A DNA stretch of 42,711 bases from Paraburkholderia piptadeniae (GTDB taxonomy: Bacteria; Pseudomonadota; Gammaproteobacteria; Burkholderiales; Burkholderiaceae), in the NCBI RefSeq assembly GCF_900007165.1, contig NZ_CYGY02000005.1, positions 1 to 42,711 of the forward strand. The letters are read 5' to 3'. Below the pieces are notes generated by a model. It searched no databases, had not been told where the DNA came from, and worked only from the letters and a program-made list of their open reading frames with translations. Positions 17,107 to 25,619 of the stretch are shown here, piece by piece. A program made the translations under genes and the position numbers. The stretch's first letter is position 1. Each line of letters begins with the position of its first letter.

Positions 17107-18897
17107 TTATTTCCCCAGCCAGCGCTTGCGCGCCGAGCTCGCCGACGCGCGCTTGTTGTTCGACGTGAGCTTGTAGCGCGACACGTCGGGCCCGTCGAGC
17201 TTGACTTGCGCGACGCGCAGTTCGTCGCGCCGGAACGCGTGCACTTCGACTTTGGCGCCGGGCACATAGCGCGACAGCAGCGCGTCGAGATTCGAGCCCG
17301 TCACGCGCAACCCGTCGATCGCGATCAATACGTCGCCGGCCGAAAGGCCCGCCTTCTGCGCCGCGCCGCCGTCGTGAACGGCCGCGAGCGCGCAGTCCGC
17401 GCCGTTGCGCACGCGCGCGCCGAGCGACGGCTTCGCCTTCGCGTCGACGTCCGCCTCGAGCTTCACGCCGAACGGTTCGAGCAGCGCTTCGAGCGGCAGA
17501 TCGCGCGTGCCGCGCACGCCTTCGGCGAAAACCTCGGACAGATCGGCGCCCGTCGCTTCCGTGAACAGCGCCTCGACCTCCGACTCTTCGATGCCGTTTG
17601 CCTTGCCGCGATAGAAGTCGCGTCCGTAGCGCTGCCACAAGAGGCGCATCACGTCATCGAGCGACTTGCGGTTCTGCGTTTGCGCGCGAATCGTCAGATC
17701 GAAAGCGAGCGCGACCAGCGAGCCCTTCGTGTAGTAGCTGACGATCGCGTTCGCGGCGTTCTCATCCTGACGGTAATACTTGACCCATGCGTCGAACGAG
17801 CTTTCGGCGACCGTCTGCTTCAAACGCCCGCTGCCGCGCAGCACGCCACCGATCGTCTTGCCGAGCAGCGTGAAGTAATCGGCTTCCTTGATCAGGCCGC
17901 TGCGCACGAGCATCAGATCGTCGTAGTACGACGTGAAGCCCTCGAAGAGCCACAGCAGCGACGTGTAGTTTTCCTGCGTCAGGTCGTACGTCGCGAACGC
18001 GGCGGGCTTGATGCGCTTCACGTTCCACGTGTGGAAGTACTCGTGGCTGCACAGCCCCAGGTACGTGCGATAGCCGTCCGTCATCTCGTCGCGGCCGACG
18101 ACGGGCAAATCCGAACGGTTGCAGATCAGCGCCGTCGATGCGCGATGCTCGAGTCCGCCGTAGCCATCGCTGACGGCCTGGGTCATGAACACGTAGCGGT
18201 CCATAGGCGCCTTTTTCGAGCGCGGCTCGAAGAGCGCGATCTGCGCTTCGCACACGCGCTTCAGATCCGCCGACAGCCGCGCCATGTCCAGCCCGACCAC
18301 GCGCCCCGCGATCACGATGTCGTGCGGCACGCCGTGCGCCTTGAAGGTCGCGAGCGCGAATTCGCCGAGCGTGACGGGATGGTCGATCAGCTCGTCGTAG
18401 TTCTGCGCGGTGTACTCGCCGAAGCCGTAGCGCTTCGTGCCGCGCGCTTCCGTCAGCGCCGTCGCGACGCGCCAGTTGCGGAACTGCGGGCCCGCCGGCT
18501 TCTGGATGTCGACGACGCAGCGTGCGTCCTCGAAACCGAGCGGCGACAGAAACACGCTCGTGCCGTTGAAGAAGCCGGTCGTGTCGTCGAGATGCGCGGC
18601 CCGCACCGACATGTCCCACGCGTACACCTCGTAGCGCAGCGTCAGCGCGCCCTTCACCGGCGCGGCCTGCCACATGTGCTTGTCGGTCTTTTCGATGCGC
18701 ACCTTGCGGCCCGCATCGTTGAAGGCGCGCAGCGTGACGATGTTGCGCGCGAACTCGCGGACCATGTAGCTGCCCGGAATCCAGACGGGCAGCATGAAGC
18801 GCTGGCCCGACGGATCGGGTTCGGCGACGGTGACGGTGACTTCGAAAATATGGGCGGCGGGGTGCTTCGGAACGATGGTGTAGCGGATCGGCTTCAT
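17107..18897 (-). CDS. M61-family metallopeptidase with PDZ domain
   Basis: 596 residues, near the usual 600 for glycyl-aminopeptidase-like M61 proteins. The N-terminal beta-sandwich (IRYTIVPKHPAAHIFEVTV, WIPGSYMVREFARN) precedes the gluzincin core: CSHEYFHTWNVKRIKP, with zinc ligands His285 and His289 and catalytic Glu286, and LFEGFTSYYDD with Glu319 as the third ligand. A C-terminal PDZ domain, roughly 480-570, contains AAQKAGLSAGDVLIAIDGLRV. No signal peptide is visible, so a cytoplasmic enzyme is likely. The family founder cleaves N-terminal Gly or Ala; the physiological role is unclear. Its leader region contains the 50-bp hairpin array. Confidence 0.9.
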   Translation of the reverse strand: MKPIRYTIVPKHPAAHIFEVTVTVAEPDPSGQRFMLPVWIPGSYMVREFARNIVTLRAFNDAGRKVRIEKTDKHMWQAAPVKGALTLRYEVYAWDMSVRAAHLDDTTGFFNGTSVFLSPLGFEDARCVVDIQKPAGPQFRNWRVATALTEARGTKRYGFGEYTAQNYDELIDHPVTLGEFALATFKAHGVPHDIVIAGRVVGLDMARLSADLKRVCEAQIALFEPRSKKAPMDRYVFMTQAVSDGYGGLEHRASTALICNRSDLPVVGRDEMTDGYRTYLGLCSHEYFHTWNVKRIKPAAFATYDLTQENYTSLLWLFEGFTSYYDDLMLVRSGLIKEADYFTLLGKTIGGVLRGSGRLKQTVAESSFDAWVKYYRQDENAANAIVSYYTKGSLVALAFDLTIRAQTQNRKSLDDVMRLLWQRYGRDFYRGKANGIEESEVEALFTEATGADLSEVFAEGVRGTRDLPLEALLEPFGVKLEADVDAKAKPSLGARVRNGADCALAAVHDGGAAQKAGLSAGDVLIAIDGLRVTGSNLDALLSRYVPGAKVEVHAFRRDELRVAQVKLDGPDVSRYKLTSNNKRASASSARKRWLGK

Positions 18898-18998
18898 CGG
18901 CGCTCGTGTGTGAAAACTACGGAAGGGATTCGGAAGGCTTGAAACGGGCAGCGATCGTGCCGCATGTGTTGGTAAGGCGCTAGTGCACCGACAGCAAT

Positions 18999-19350
18999 CG
19001 ACCGCTTCGCGTGGGGCTGGAGCAGGTGCTAATGCGCTAGCTCCAGTCGACCGCTTTGCATGGGGCCGGAGTAAGCGCTAAAGCGCTGACTCCAAGCCGA
19101 CCGCTCTGCATGGGGCCGGAGTAAGCGCTAAAGCGCTTACTCCAAGCCGACCGCTCTGCATGGGGCCGGAGTAAGCGCTAAAACGCTGACTCCAGCCGAC
19201 CGCTCTGCATGGGGCTGGAGTAAGCGCTAAAGCGCTTACTCCAAGCCGACCGCTCTGCATGGGGCTGGAGTAAGCGCTAAAGCGCTAACTCCAAGCCGAC
19301 CGCTCTGCATGGGGCTGGAGTAAGCGCTAAAGCGCTAACTCCAGCCGACA
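18999..19350. repeat. Seven tandem 50-bp palindromic repeats
   Basis: Units start at 18999, 19048, 19098, 19148, 19197, 19247 and 19297 (lengths 49 or 50) and end at the CGACACACAA tail at 19347. Each begins CGACCGCTCTGCATGGGGC and continues into an inverted repeat, GGAGTAAGCGC / GCGCTTACTCC with a TAAA loop, giving a stem of about 11-20 bp. Unit 1 has GGAGC paired with GCTCC where the others have GGAGT paired with ACTCC, a compensatory change. A decayed partial unit may precede at about 18970-18998. Short open frames in it are translations of the repeat. A related copy lies at 24083-24186. Confidence 0.93.
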
Positions 19351-19372
19351 CACAACGCGACATGCGCCTCGC

Positions 19373-20098
19373 TCAGCGCACCGACGACAACGCCTTGTCC
19401 AGTTCTTCCGCAGGCACGGCGCCCGGCAGGCGGCGGCCGTCGGCGAGGAAGATAGTCGGCGTGCCGCTCACGTTCATCGATTGGCCGAGCTTCAGGTTCT
19501 TGTCGATGGCGGCCGTATCGCAAGTGCCCGGCGCGGTCGGCGCGCGGCGGTCCTGCATCCACGCTTCCCAGGCCTTCGCGCGGTCGGCGGAACACCAGAT
19601 CGACTTCGACTTGACCGTCGAGTCCGGCGACAGCACCGGGTACAGGAACGTGTAGACGGTGATGTTGTCCATCGACTTCAGCGTCGATTCGAGCTGCTTG
19701 CAGTACGGGCAGTTCGGATCGGAGAACACGGCAATCTTGCGGCTGCCGTTGCCCTTCACCACCTTCACGGCGTCGCCAAACGGCAGGTTCGCGAAGTCGA
19801 TGCGGTTGATCTCCGCCAGACGCGCCTCCGTCAGGTTCTTGCGCGTCTTCGCGTCGACCATGTCGCCAAGCAGCAGATAGTCGCCCGCCGCATCGCTGTA
19901 GATGATCTGCGAGCCGAGGTTCACTTCGTACAGACCCGCGATCGGTGACTTCATCACGCTCTTGATCGACGCTTCGCCGAGGCGCGATTGCAGCGTCGCC
20001 TTGAGCTTGTCGGTGGTCTGGTCGGCCTGCGCGGAACAGCCGAGCGCGGCCGTCACGACGGCCAGCGCCATTGCGGCGATGCGGATGCGTTGCTTCAT
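19373..20098 (-). CDS. dsbC: Periplasmic thiol:disulfide isomerase DsbC
   Basis: 241 residues with a cleavable signal peptide (basic MKQRIR, hydrophobic core, probable cut after AQA near residue 25). An N-terminal cystatin-like dimerisation domain (LKATLQSRLGEASIKSVMKS, LYEVNLGSQIIYSDAAGDYLL) is joined to a thioredoxin domain with FSDPNCPYCKQLE, catalytic Cys130 and Cys133. Cys169 and Cys193 match the structural disulfide, and NVSGTPTIFLADG carries the cis-proline. It reshuffles wrong disulfides in the periplasm and is kept reduced by DsbD. The neighbour upstream is a UbiH-like gene on the same strand, separated by about 200 bases containing a GGCGCCGA/TCGGCGCC inverted repeat (20122-20160). 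Confidence 0.94.
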   Translation of the reverse strand: MKQRIRIAAMALAVVTAALGCSAQADQTTDKLKATLQSRLGEASIKSVMKSPIAGLYEVNLGSQIIYSDAAGDYLLLGDMVDAKTRKNLTEARLAEINRIDFANLPFGDAVKVVKGNGSRKIAVFSDPNCPYCKQLESTLKSMDNITVYTFLYPVLSPDSTVKSKSIWCSADRAKAWEAWMQDRRAPTAPGTCDTAAIDKNLKLGQSMNVSGTPTIFLADGRRLPGAVPAEELDKALSSVR

Positions 20099-20296
20099 GC
20101 TGCTACTCCTGATTCGATTTTGGCGCCGATGTTTGCGGCCTTCCGCGGCCTGTCGGCGCCCGTGTTTACGTTCCGCCCGCGTTCCCGATCGTGCTTCCGT
20201 CGCATCGGGAGCCGCGTGACGGATGGTATGCCCTGGGGCTTATCCTGCCACACATGCGCCCTGACGATTGAGGGCGCAACGTACATGCCCGGCGTT

Positions 20297-21469
20297 TCAG
20301 CCCAGCGCCGCCGACACCAGCCAGCGTTTGACCAGCGGCTGCCCGCCGACGAACGCCATCCCCGTATTGCGGACCGCGCGCGCGATATTGCCCGGCAGCG
20401 AGAACAGCCGCTGGAGGCCGTCGGTGGCAATAGTCAGCGCGCGGATGTCTTCGCTGCGCGAGCGTTCGTAGCGGCGCAACAGCACCGTGTCGCCGAGATC
20501 GCGGAACGCCTCTTTCTTCGCGATCACGTCCACCAGCGACGCCACGTCCCGCAAGCCCAGGTTCATCCCCTGCCCGGCGAGCGGATGGATCAGATGCGCG
20601 GCATCGCCGACGAGCGCCACGCGCGGCGCAACCAGCCGGTCGACCGTTTGCAGCGCGAGCGGAAAGCCTTGGGGGGGCGTCACGCAGTCGAGCTTGCCGA
20701 GCGCGCCCATCGTCACACGTTCGACTTCCGCCGCGAGCTGTGCCGGATCGAGCCTGATGAGCGTGTTCGCATGATCGGTCAGCGCCGACCAGACGAGCGA
20801 CACGTGGCCGTCGGGCAGCGGCAGCAGCGCGATGACCTCACCGTCGCGAAACCACTGATACGCGGTCTCGCCGTGCGGACGCTCGGCCTTGAAGTTCGCG
20901 ACGACGCCCGTCTGCCTGTAGTCGCGCCGGCTCGTCTTGGAGCCGATCTGCGCGCGCACCCACGAATGCGCGCCGTCCGCGCCCACGACGAGGTCCGCTT
21001 CGAGCACATTGCCGTTCGCGAGGCCGATCGTCGCGCCGCCCGTTTTCACGTCGAGCCCTTGCGCGCGCGTATCGAGCCACGTGAGATTGGGCTGAAAGCG
21101 CAGCGCGGCGTCGAGCGCGTGTTCGATCAGCGACGATTCGGCGATCCACGCAAGCTGCGGCACCGAGGCCTGAAACGCCGAGAAATGCAGTTCGGCGTGC
21201 GCGTCACCGTAGACGCGCATGTCGTAGACGGGCGATAGCCGCGATGCGTCGAGCGCCTGCCACACGCGCAGACGCTCGAGCAGCGCCTGCGAGCTCGCGG
21301 ACAGCGCGTAGATGCGCGAGTCGAACACGGCGTCGCCTGGCAGCGGCTGGCAATGCTGCGCGAGCAGCGCGACGCGCAGGCCGCATTGCGTGAGCGCTAG
21401 CGCCGCCGTCTTGCCGACGAGCCCGCCGCCGATCACGGCGACGTCGAAGGATGAGTGGTGAGCGTTCAT
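20297..21469 (-). CDS. UbiH/UbiF/VisC-family FAD-dependent hydroxylase
   Basis: 390 residues, the usual size for ubiquinone-ring hydroxylases. The FAD Rossmann motif is DVAVIGGGLVGKTAALAL near residue 10, the family DG motif is LVVGADGAHSWVR, and the second FAD motif is RVALVGDAAHLIHPLAGQG, followed by MNLGLRDVASL. It probably hydroxylates a polyprenyl-benzoquinol precursor in aerobic ubiquinone synthesis. Which ring position (UbiH, UbiF, UbiI or the broader UbiM/UbiL type) cannot be told from sequence by eye. ATG 21469 is chosen because the FAD motif begins about eight residues later; upstream codons are unrelated. The 295-base space upstream to the lipoprotein gene contains nothing I can name. 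Confidence 0.87.
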   Translation of the reverse strand: MNAHHSSFDVAVIGGGLVGKTAALALTQCGLRVALLAQHCQPLPGDAVFDSRIYALSASSQALLERLRVWQALDASRLSPVYDMRVYGDAHAELHFSAFQASVPQLAWIAESSLIEHALDAALRFQPNLTWLDTRAQGLDVKTGGATIGLANGNVLEADLVVGADGAHSWVRAQIGSKTSRRDYRQTGVVANFKAERPHGETAYQWFRDGEVIALLPLPDGHVSLVWSALTDHANTLIRLDPAQLAAEVERVTMGALGKLDCVTPPQGFPLALQTVDRLVAPRVALVGDAAHLIHPLAGQGMNLGLRDVASLVDVIAKKEAFRDLGDTVLLRRYERSRSEDIRALTIATDGLQRLFSLPGNIARAVRNTGMAFVGGQPLVKRWLVSAALG

Positions 21470-21764
21470 CCGGGCATTATAGCTGCGAGGGGTGCCCGGG
21501 ACGGACGGGCGGGACCGCGCTACGGCCGCGTTTGCGCCTCCCTGGACCGATGGTTGATGCATGTCGGGCGCAGGCGTGGACGTGCATCGCGATGCAATGG
21601 GCCGGGACCCGTTCATTGCGCAGAACGTGTTTAAGCGGGTCCGTCAGGCCCCAGGCAGACGACGCCACCTCATCACACGCGCAAATAGGGGCGACGCTCC
21701 ACGACCAGCCGCGCAAACAGCCGGTCATGTACGAATCGCCTGGCCCACGGACCGCATCAGTTTG

Positions 21765-22397
21765 CTATTTGCTTGCAGCTGTCGTCGTCACCGTATCGAG
21801 CACGCCAGTGTTGATCACCTTGTCGACGAAATTTTCCATCGCATTGGCGATGGCTTTCTTGCCCGCTTCCGCGAGTGCGTCTGCCCCCACGCCGCACGAA
21901 CCGTCCTGACTCGAATGGCCCTGTCCGCGGAACGTCGTTGCGATCAGTTCCCTGCCGCCCTTGTCCGACACCCGTGCGTGAATGGCAATGTCGACGTTCG
22001 CATCCGCAGTCGGAACGAAGAAGCCAGGCGTAAAGCGAATGCGCGGATCGAATTCGGACAGGTCGAACTTGAACACAAGGCCGTCACCTGCCGCGGGAAT
22101 TGCGCCGCCGTTTCTGACAGCTTGCGGGAAAGCGGCTTCGACCGTCTTTGAAAGCGAGTTTTCCAACGTTTCCCCGATATACATCGGATAGCTATGAGCC
22201 CCGCATGCAAACCCGGGCTTCACGTCTTTTCCTGCAGTCGCAAGGTTGTCACTGAACACCATGTACGCCTTGTCCTGCTTTACCCGCGTGCTCATCACTT
22301 CCGCCGCGCCGGACTGCGACGAAACTTGCACGTTGTGCGCGCAGCCTGAAAACAGGCCAACCGTCGCAAGAACGGTTACAGCCTTGATCCACCTCAT
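21765..22397 (-). CDS. Predicted lipoprotein of unknown function
   Basis: 210 residues from ATG 22397. A type II signal peptide is clear: MRWIK, a hydrophobic stretch, and lipobox LFSGC with Cys19. The mature part includes CGAHSYPMYIGETLENSLSK, TVEAAFPQAVRNGG, FKFDLSEFDPRIRFTPGFFV, DIAIHARVSDKGGRELIATT and a C-terminal amphipathic stretch ending ENFVDKVINTGVLDTV. Two further cysteines (in FACGAH and GSCGVG) could form a disulfide. The layout, an early SLS..VEAAFP helix followed by strands, resembles YajG-like or other small envelope lipoproteins, but I do not recognise a named family. It is divergent from ychF and probably has its own promoter. Confidence 0.78.
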   Translation of the reverse strand: MRWIKAVTVLATVGLFSGCAHNVQVSSQSGAAEVMSTRVKQDKAYMVFSDNLATAGKDVKPGFACGAHSYPMYIGETLENSLSKTVEAAFPQAVRNGGAIPAAGDGLVFKFDLSEFDPRIRFTPGFFVPTADANVDIAIHARVSDKGGRELIATTFRGQGHSSQDGSCGVGADALAEAGKKAIANAMENFVDKVINTGVLDTVTTTAASK

Positions 22398-22724
22398 TGC
22401 ATCCCCCGTAGCGTTATTTGTTCGGCCTGACATGGTCACTGCCCTGTCACTGCGCTATATCGGCCACATTCGACGGATTCTTTATACGTCGGCCCGATCT
22501 CCCGGCACGCTTCCCGCCCTCTCCATCCGCTCCGATCAAGGCGTCCGAAAGCGTTACAATTGCCGTTTTTCGAGCACAAATCCGGTACAGAATCGTGGTC
22601 CGAACGCCCGAATGCGTACTGTCTGTCTCGTCCCCAATTTCTTTTGCGGCTTTCCTGATCCCGCTCTCGCCGGGCTGCGCGAGACGCGCCGGCAAGCCGC
22701 AAACACTGATCTGAAAGGTTTTCC
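22398..22724. other. Divergent intergenic region lipoprotein/ychF
   Basis: 327 bases with no supported gene. TACAAT at 22555-22560, preceded by GCGT, is a possible -10 for ychF without a good -35, which would give a leader of about 158 bases. TTTATACG near 22480 is another AT-rich promoter-like spot. AAGG about ten bases before 22725 is the ychF ribosome-binding site. Confidence 0.35.
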
Positions 22725-23819
22725 ATGAGCCTCCAATGCGGCATCGTCGGCCTGCCTAACGTCGGCAAGTCCACCCTGTTCAACGCGCTGACCAAGGCGG
22801 GCATCGCCGCCGAAAACTATCCGTTCTGCACGATCGAGCCGAACGTCGGCGTGGTCGAAGTGCCGGACGCGCGTCTGAAGGCGCTCGCGGAAATCGTCAA
22901 GCCGGAGCGCATCCTGCCCGCCGTCGTGGAATTCGTCGACATCGCCGGCCTCGTCGCCGGCGCGAGCAAGGGTGAAGGGCTCGGCAACCAGTTCCTCGCG
23001 AACATCCGCGAAACCGACGCGATCACGCATGTCGTGCGCTGCTTCGAAGACGAAAACGTGATTCACGTCGCGGGCAAGATCGACCCGGTGTCGGATATCG
23101 AAGTGATCAACACCGAGCTCGCGCTCGCCGATCTGGCGACCGTCGAAAAGGCGCTCACGCGCTACGCGAAGGCCGCGAAATCAGGCAACGACAAGGAAGC
23201 GGTGAAGCTCGCCGCCGTGCTGGAAAAGGTTCGTGCGCAACTGGACCAGGCGAAGCCGGTTCGCGGGCTCGACCTGACGGACGAAGAGCGTCTGCTGATC
23301 AAGCCGTTCTGTCTGATCACGGCCAAGCTGGCCATGTACGTGGCGAACGTGAAGGAAGACGGCTTCGAGAACAACCCGCATCTGGATGCCGTGCGCAAGT
23401 ACGCTGAAACGGAAAAGGCGCCCGTTGTCGCCGTGTGCGCGGCAATCGAAGCGGAAATCGCCGATCTCGCCGACGAAGACAAGGAAGTGTTCCTCGCCGA
23501 CATGGGCATGCACGAGCCGGGTCTGAACCGCGTGATTCGCGCGGGCTTCAAGCTGCTCGGCCTGCAGACGTATTTCACGGCGGGCGTCAAGGAAGTGCGC
23601 GCGTGGACGATCCATGTCGGCGACACGGCACCGCAAGCCGCGGGCGCGATTCATACGGACTTCGAACGCGGCTTCATCCGTGCGCAGACCATCGGTTTCG
23701 ACGACTTCATCACGTACAAGGGCGAGCAAGGCGCGAAGGAAGCGGGCAAGATGCGCGCCGAAGGAAAGGAGTACGTCGTGCATGATGGCGACGTGATGAA
23801 CTTTCTGTTCAACGTCTGA
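22725..23819 (+). CDS. ychF: Redox- and ribosome-associated ATPase/GTPase YchF (Obg family)
   Basis: 364 residues, the standard length. The P-loop is [15 protein letters not shown] (residues 8-22); switch I is [18 protein letters not shown]; the G3-like motif is [20 protein letters not shown], with the family's non-polar residue in place of the catalytic Gln. A coiled-coil helical insert spans about 125-200. The C-terminal TGS domain includes [20 protein letters not shown] and ends in [13 protein letters not shown]. YchF prefers ATP and binds ribosomes, with a reported role in oxidative-stress responses. It is monocistronic, with a tandem hairpin terminator after the stop. Confidence 0.97.
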   Translation: MSLQCGIVGLPNVGKSTLFNALTKAGIAAENYPFCTIEPNVGVVEVPDARLKALAEIVKPERILPAVVEFVDIAGLVAGASKGEGLGNQFLANIRETDAITHVVRCFEDENVIHVAGKIDPVSDIEVINTELALADLATVEKALTRYAKAAKSGNDKEAVKLAAVLEKVRAQLDQAKPVRGLDLTDEERLLIKPFCLITAKLAMYVANVKEDGFENNPHLDAVRKYAETEKAPVVAVCAAIEAEIADLADEDKEVFLADMGMHEPGLNRVIRAGFKLLGLQTYFTAGVKEVRAWTIHVGDTAPQAAGAIHTDFERGFIRAQTIGFDDFITYKGEQGAKEAGKMRAEGKEYVVHDGDVMNFLFNV

Positions 23820-23835
23820 CGAAGAATTGTCAAAT

Positions 23836-23902
23836 GCATCTCGCCGCATGACGCGAGATGCCAGACGCAAAGAAAAGCCGCGCATCGACGCGGCTTTTTT
23901 TC
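23836..23902 (+). terminator. ychF terminator (two hairpins)
   Basis: A first 9-bp hairpin, GCATCTCGC (23836-23844) with GCGAGATGC (23853-23861), is followed by a second, AAAGCCGCG (23874-23882) with CGCGGCTTT (23889-23897), which runs into a T-tract up to 23902. The second is a canonical intrinsic terminator. Confidence 0.9.
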
Positions 23903-24011
23903 GCCCTCGTTGTGCGAACACCAATCGGTGCTTCGGGTAATCGCGCTTTCTCGCACTATTCTTCGATGTTAAATTGCCCTTCGACACCGAACCGGGCACT
24001 TAGAAAAATCA

Positions 24012-24045
24012 CCGACGCGTTCCTGTCATCGACCATAACTAGAAT
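24012..24045 (+). promoter_or_regulatory. Possible Pho-box promoter of ugp operon
   Basis: CTGTCAT (24023-24029) equals a PhoB half-site. The half-site 11 bases upstream, CCGACGC, matches only partly. Ten bases after it is TAGAAT (24040-24045), a good -10 with no recognisable -35, as in PhoB-activated promoters. The ugp operon of E. coli is part of the Pho regulon, which makes this plausible. The poor upstream half-site keeps confidence low. Confidence 0.33.
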
Positions 24046-24082
24046 CGCGCACCGCACAACGCGCGTTCGATGCCCTGTCCGG

Positions 24083-24186
24083 GCATGAGACCAGAGTAAG
24101 TGCTCTGCATGGGGCTTGAGCGCCAACTCTGGTCGACCGCTCTGCATGGGACCAGAGTAAGGCGCTGAAGCGCCAACTCTGGTCGA
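24083..24186. repeat. Second locus of the 50-bp palindromic repeat (ugp leader)
   Basis: One full 50-bp unit (24134-24183) starts CGACCGCTCTGCATGGGAC and carries the stem GACCAGAGT...GGCGC / GCGCC...ACTCTGGTC with a TGAA loop. It is preceded by a rearranged unit (24083-24133) containing an extra CTGCATGGGGCTT. The locus ends in the same CGACACACAA tail as the array at 18999-19350. The stem sequence differs from that array on both sides together, so pairing is conserved. It lies directly before the ugpB ribosome-binding site. Confidence 0.9.
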
Positions 24187-24204
24187 CACACAAGGAGACT
24201 CTCG

Positions 24205-25530
24205 ATGCATAGCAAGCCGCTGTTCCGTTCGCTGTCCGTCGCGGCCGTTCTGGCCTTGGGCGTCCATCAAGGCGCACATGCTGCCACTGAGATCCAGTTC
24301 TGGCACGCGATGGAAGCCGCGCTCGGCGAGCGCCTGAACGCGATCGCCAACGACTTCAATGCATCGCAAAGCGATTACAGGATCGTCCCAGTCTTCAAGG
24401 GCACGTACGACCAGACGCTTGCCGCCGGCATCGCCGCGTATCGCAGCGGCAATGCGCCCGCGATCCTGCAGGTCTACGAGGTCGGCACGGCGACGATGAT
24501 GCAGGCGAAAAAAGCCGTCGTGCCCGTGTCGGACGTGTTCAAGCAGGCGGGCATGACGCTCGACGAGAAAGCCTTCGTGCCGACCATCGCCAGCTACTAC
24601 AGCGATTCAAAAACAGGCCATCTGATTTCGATGCCGTTCAACAGCTCGACGCCCGTCCTCTACTACAACAAGGACGCCTTCAAGAAAGCCGGTCTCGATC
24701 CGAACGCGCCGCCCCAAACGTGGGCCGAAGTCGAGCAGGATGCGCAGAAGCTGAAGGCAGCGGGACTGTCGTGCGGCTATTCGTCGGGGTGGCAAAGCTG
24801 GATTCAGCTCGAGAACTACAGCGCGTGGCACGGCGCGCCGTTCGCGACGGAAAACAACGGCTTCGAAGGCGCCGATGCGCAGCTCGAATTCAACAAGCCG
24901 CTGCAGATCGCCCACATCACTTTCATGCAGAAGATGGCCAAGGAAGGTACGTTCACCTACGCAGGCCGCAAGGACGAACCCGTATCGAAGTTCTATAGCG
25001 GCGACTGCGGGATCATCACGAATTCGTCGGGCTCGCTCGCGACGATCCGCAAGTACGCGAAGTTCAGCTTCGGCACGGGCATGATGCCGTACGACGTGAA
25101 CGTGAAGGGCGCACCGCAGAACGCGATCATCGGTGGTGCGAGCCTGTGGGTGCTGTCGGGCAAGGACCCGGCCGTCTACAAGGGCGTCGCGAAGTTTCTC
25201 GCTTATCTCAGCTCGCCGCCCGTCGCCGCGAAATGGCATCAGGACACGGGCTATCTGCCCGTCACGACGGCCGCTTATCAGCTGACGCAGCAACAAGGCT
25301 TCTACGAGAAGAACCCGGGCAGCGACACGGCCATCAAGCAGATGCTCAACAAGCCGCCGCTGCCGTTCACGAAGGGTCTGCGTCTGGGCAACATGCCGCA
25401 GATCCGCACGATCATCGACGAAGAACTCGAACAGGTCTGGGCCGACAAGAAGACGCCCAAAGATGCGCTCGATTCGTCGGTGTCGCGCGGCGATGATCTG
25501 CTGCGCCGCTTCCAGAAGGCCGGCAGCTGA
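24205..25530 (+). CDS. ugpB: sn-glycerol-3-phosphate ABC transporter, periplasmic binding protein
   Basis: 441 residues with a signal peptide ([10 protein letters not shown], hydrophobic core, cut after AHA near residue 27). The mature protein begins [18 protein letters not shown], as in UgpB, and contains [69 protein letters not shown] and [15 protein letters not shown]. These match the E. coli protein, including aromatic residues around the ligand. It binds glycerol-3-phosphate or its diesters in the periplasm and delivers them to UgpAE. GGAGACTCTCG precedes the ATG. Gene order ugpB-A-E-C is the usual operon. Confidence 0.94.
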   Translation: MHSKPLFRSLSVAAVLALGVHQGAHAATEIQFWHAMEAALGERLNAIANDFNASQSDYRIVPVFKGTYDQTLAAGIAAYRSGNAPAILQVYEVGTATMMQAKKAVVPVSDVFKQAGMTLDEKAFVPTIASYYSDSKTGHLISMPFNSSTPVLYYNKDAFKKAGLDPNAPPQTWAEVEQDAQKLKAAGLSCGYSSGWQSWIQLENYSAWHGAPFATENNGFEGADAQLEFNKPLQIAHITFMQKMAKEGTFTYAGRKDEPVSKFYSGDCGIITNSSGSLATIRKYAKFSFGTGMMPYDVNVKGAPQNAIIGGASLWVLSGKDPAVYKGVAKFLAYLSSPPVAAKWHQDTGYLPVTTAAYQLTQQQGFYEKNPGSDTAIKQMLNKPPLPFTKGLRLGNMPQIRTIIDEELEQVWADKKTPKDALDSSVSRGDDLLRRFQKAGS

Positions 25531-25541
25531 TCAGCACGAGG

Positions 25542-25590
25542 GGCGCGCTCTCGTCGCTGTATGAAGTTGAATAAAGCAACGAAGCGCGCC
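25542..25590 (+). other. Intercistronic hairpin ugpB-ugpA
   Basis: GGCGCGCT (25542-25549) pairs with AGCGCGCC (25583-25590), and an imperfect inner stem (CGTCGCTGTAT against ATAAAGCAACG) extends it to a long arm. There is no T-run. Position after the binding-protein gene matches the stem-loops that protect upstream mRNA in other importer operons such as malE-malF, so that the binding protein is made in excess. Confidence 0.5.
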
Positions 25591-25619
25591 TGATTCGCTC
25601 ACTGTAGGGAAGGACGTCG

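Noticed and set aside
16978..18942. 654-residue plus-strand frame opposite the M61 peptidase
   Set aside because: Arg/Ala/Val-rich shadow of the GC-rich gene; the minus-strand protein has a complete zinc-peptidase signature.
19078..19260. 60-residue repetitive protein on the minus strand
   Set aside because: It is the translation of the 50-bp repeats, with no start signal.
18999..19350. CRISPR array
   Set aside because: Units are contiguous and nearly identical over their whole length; there are no unique spacers and no cas genes.
20099..20296. Intrinsic terminator for the UbiH-like gene
   Set aside because: An inverted repeat exists (20122-20160) but no T-run follows it on the minus strand.
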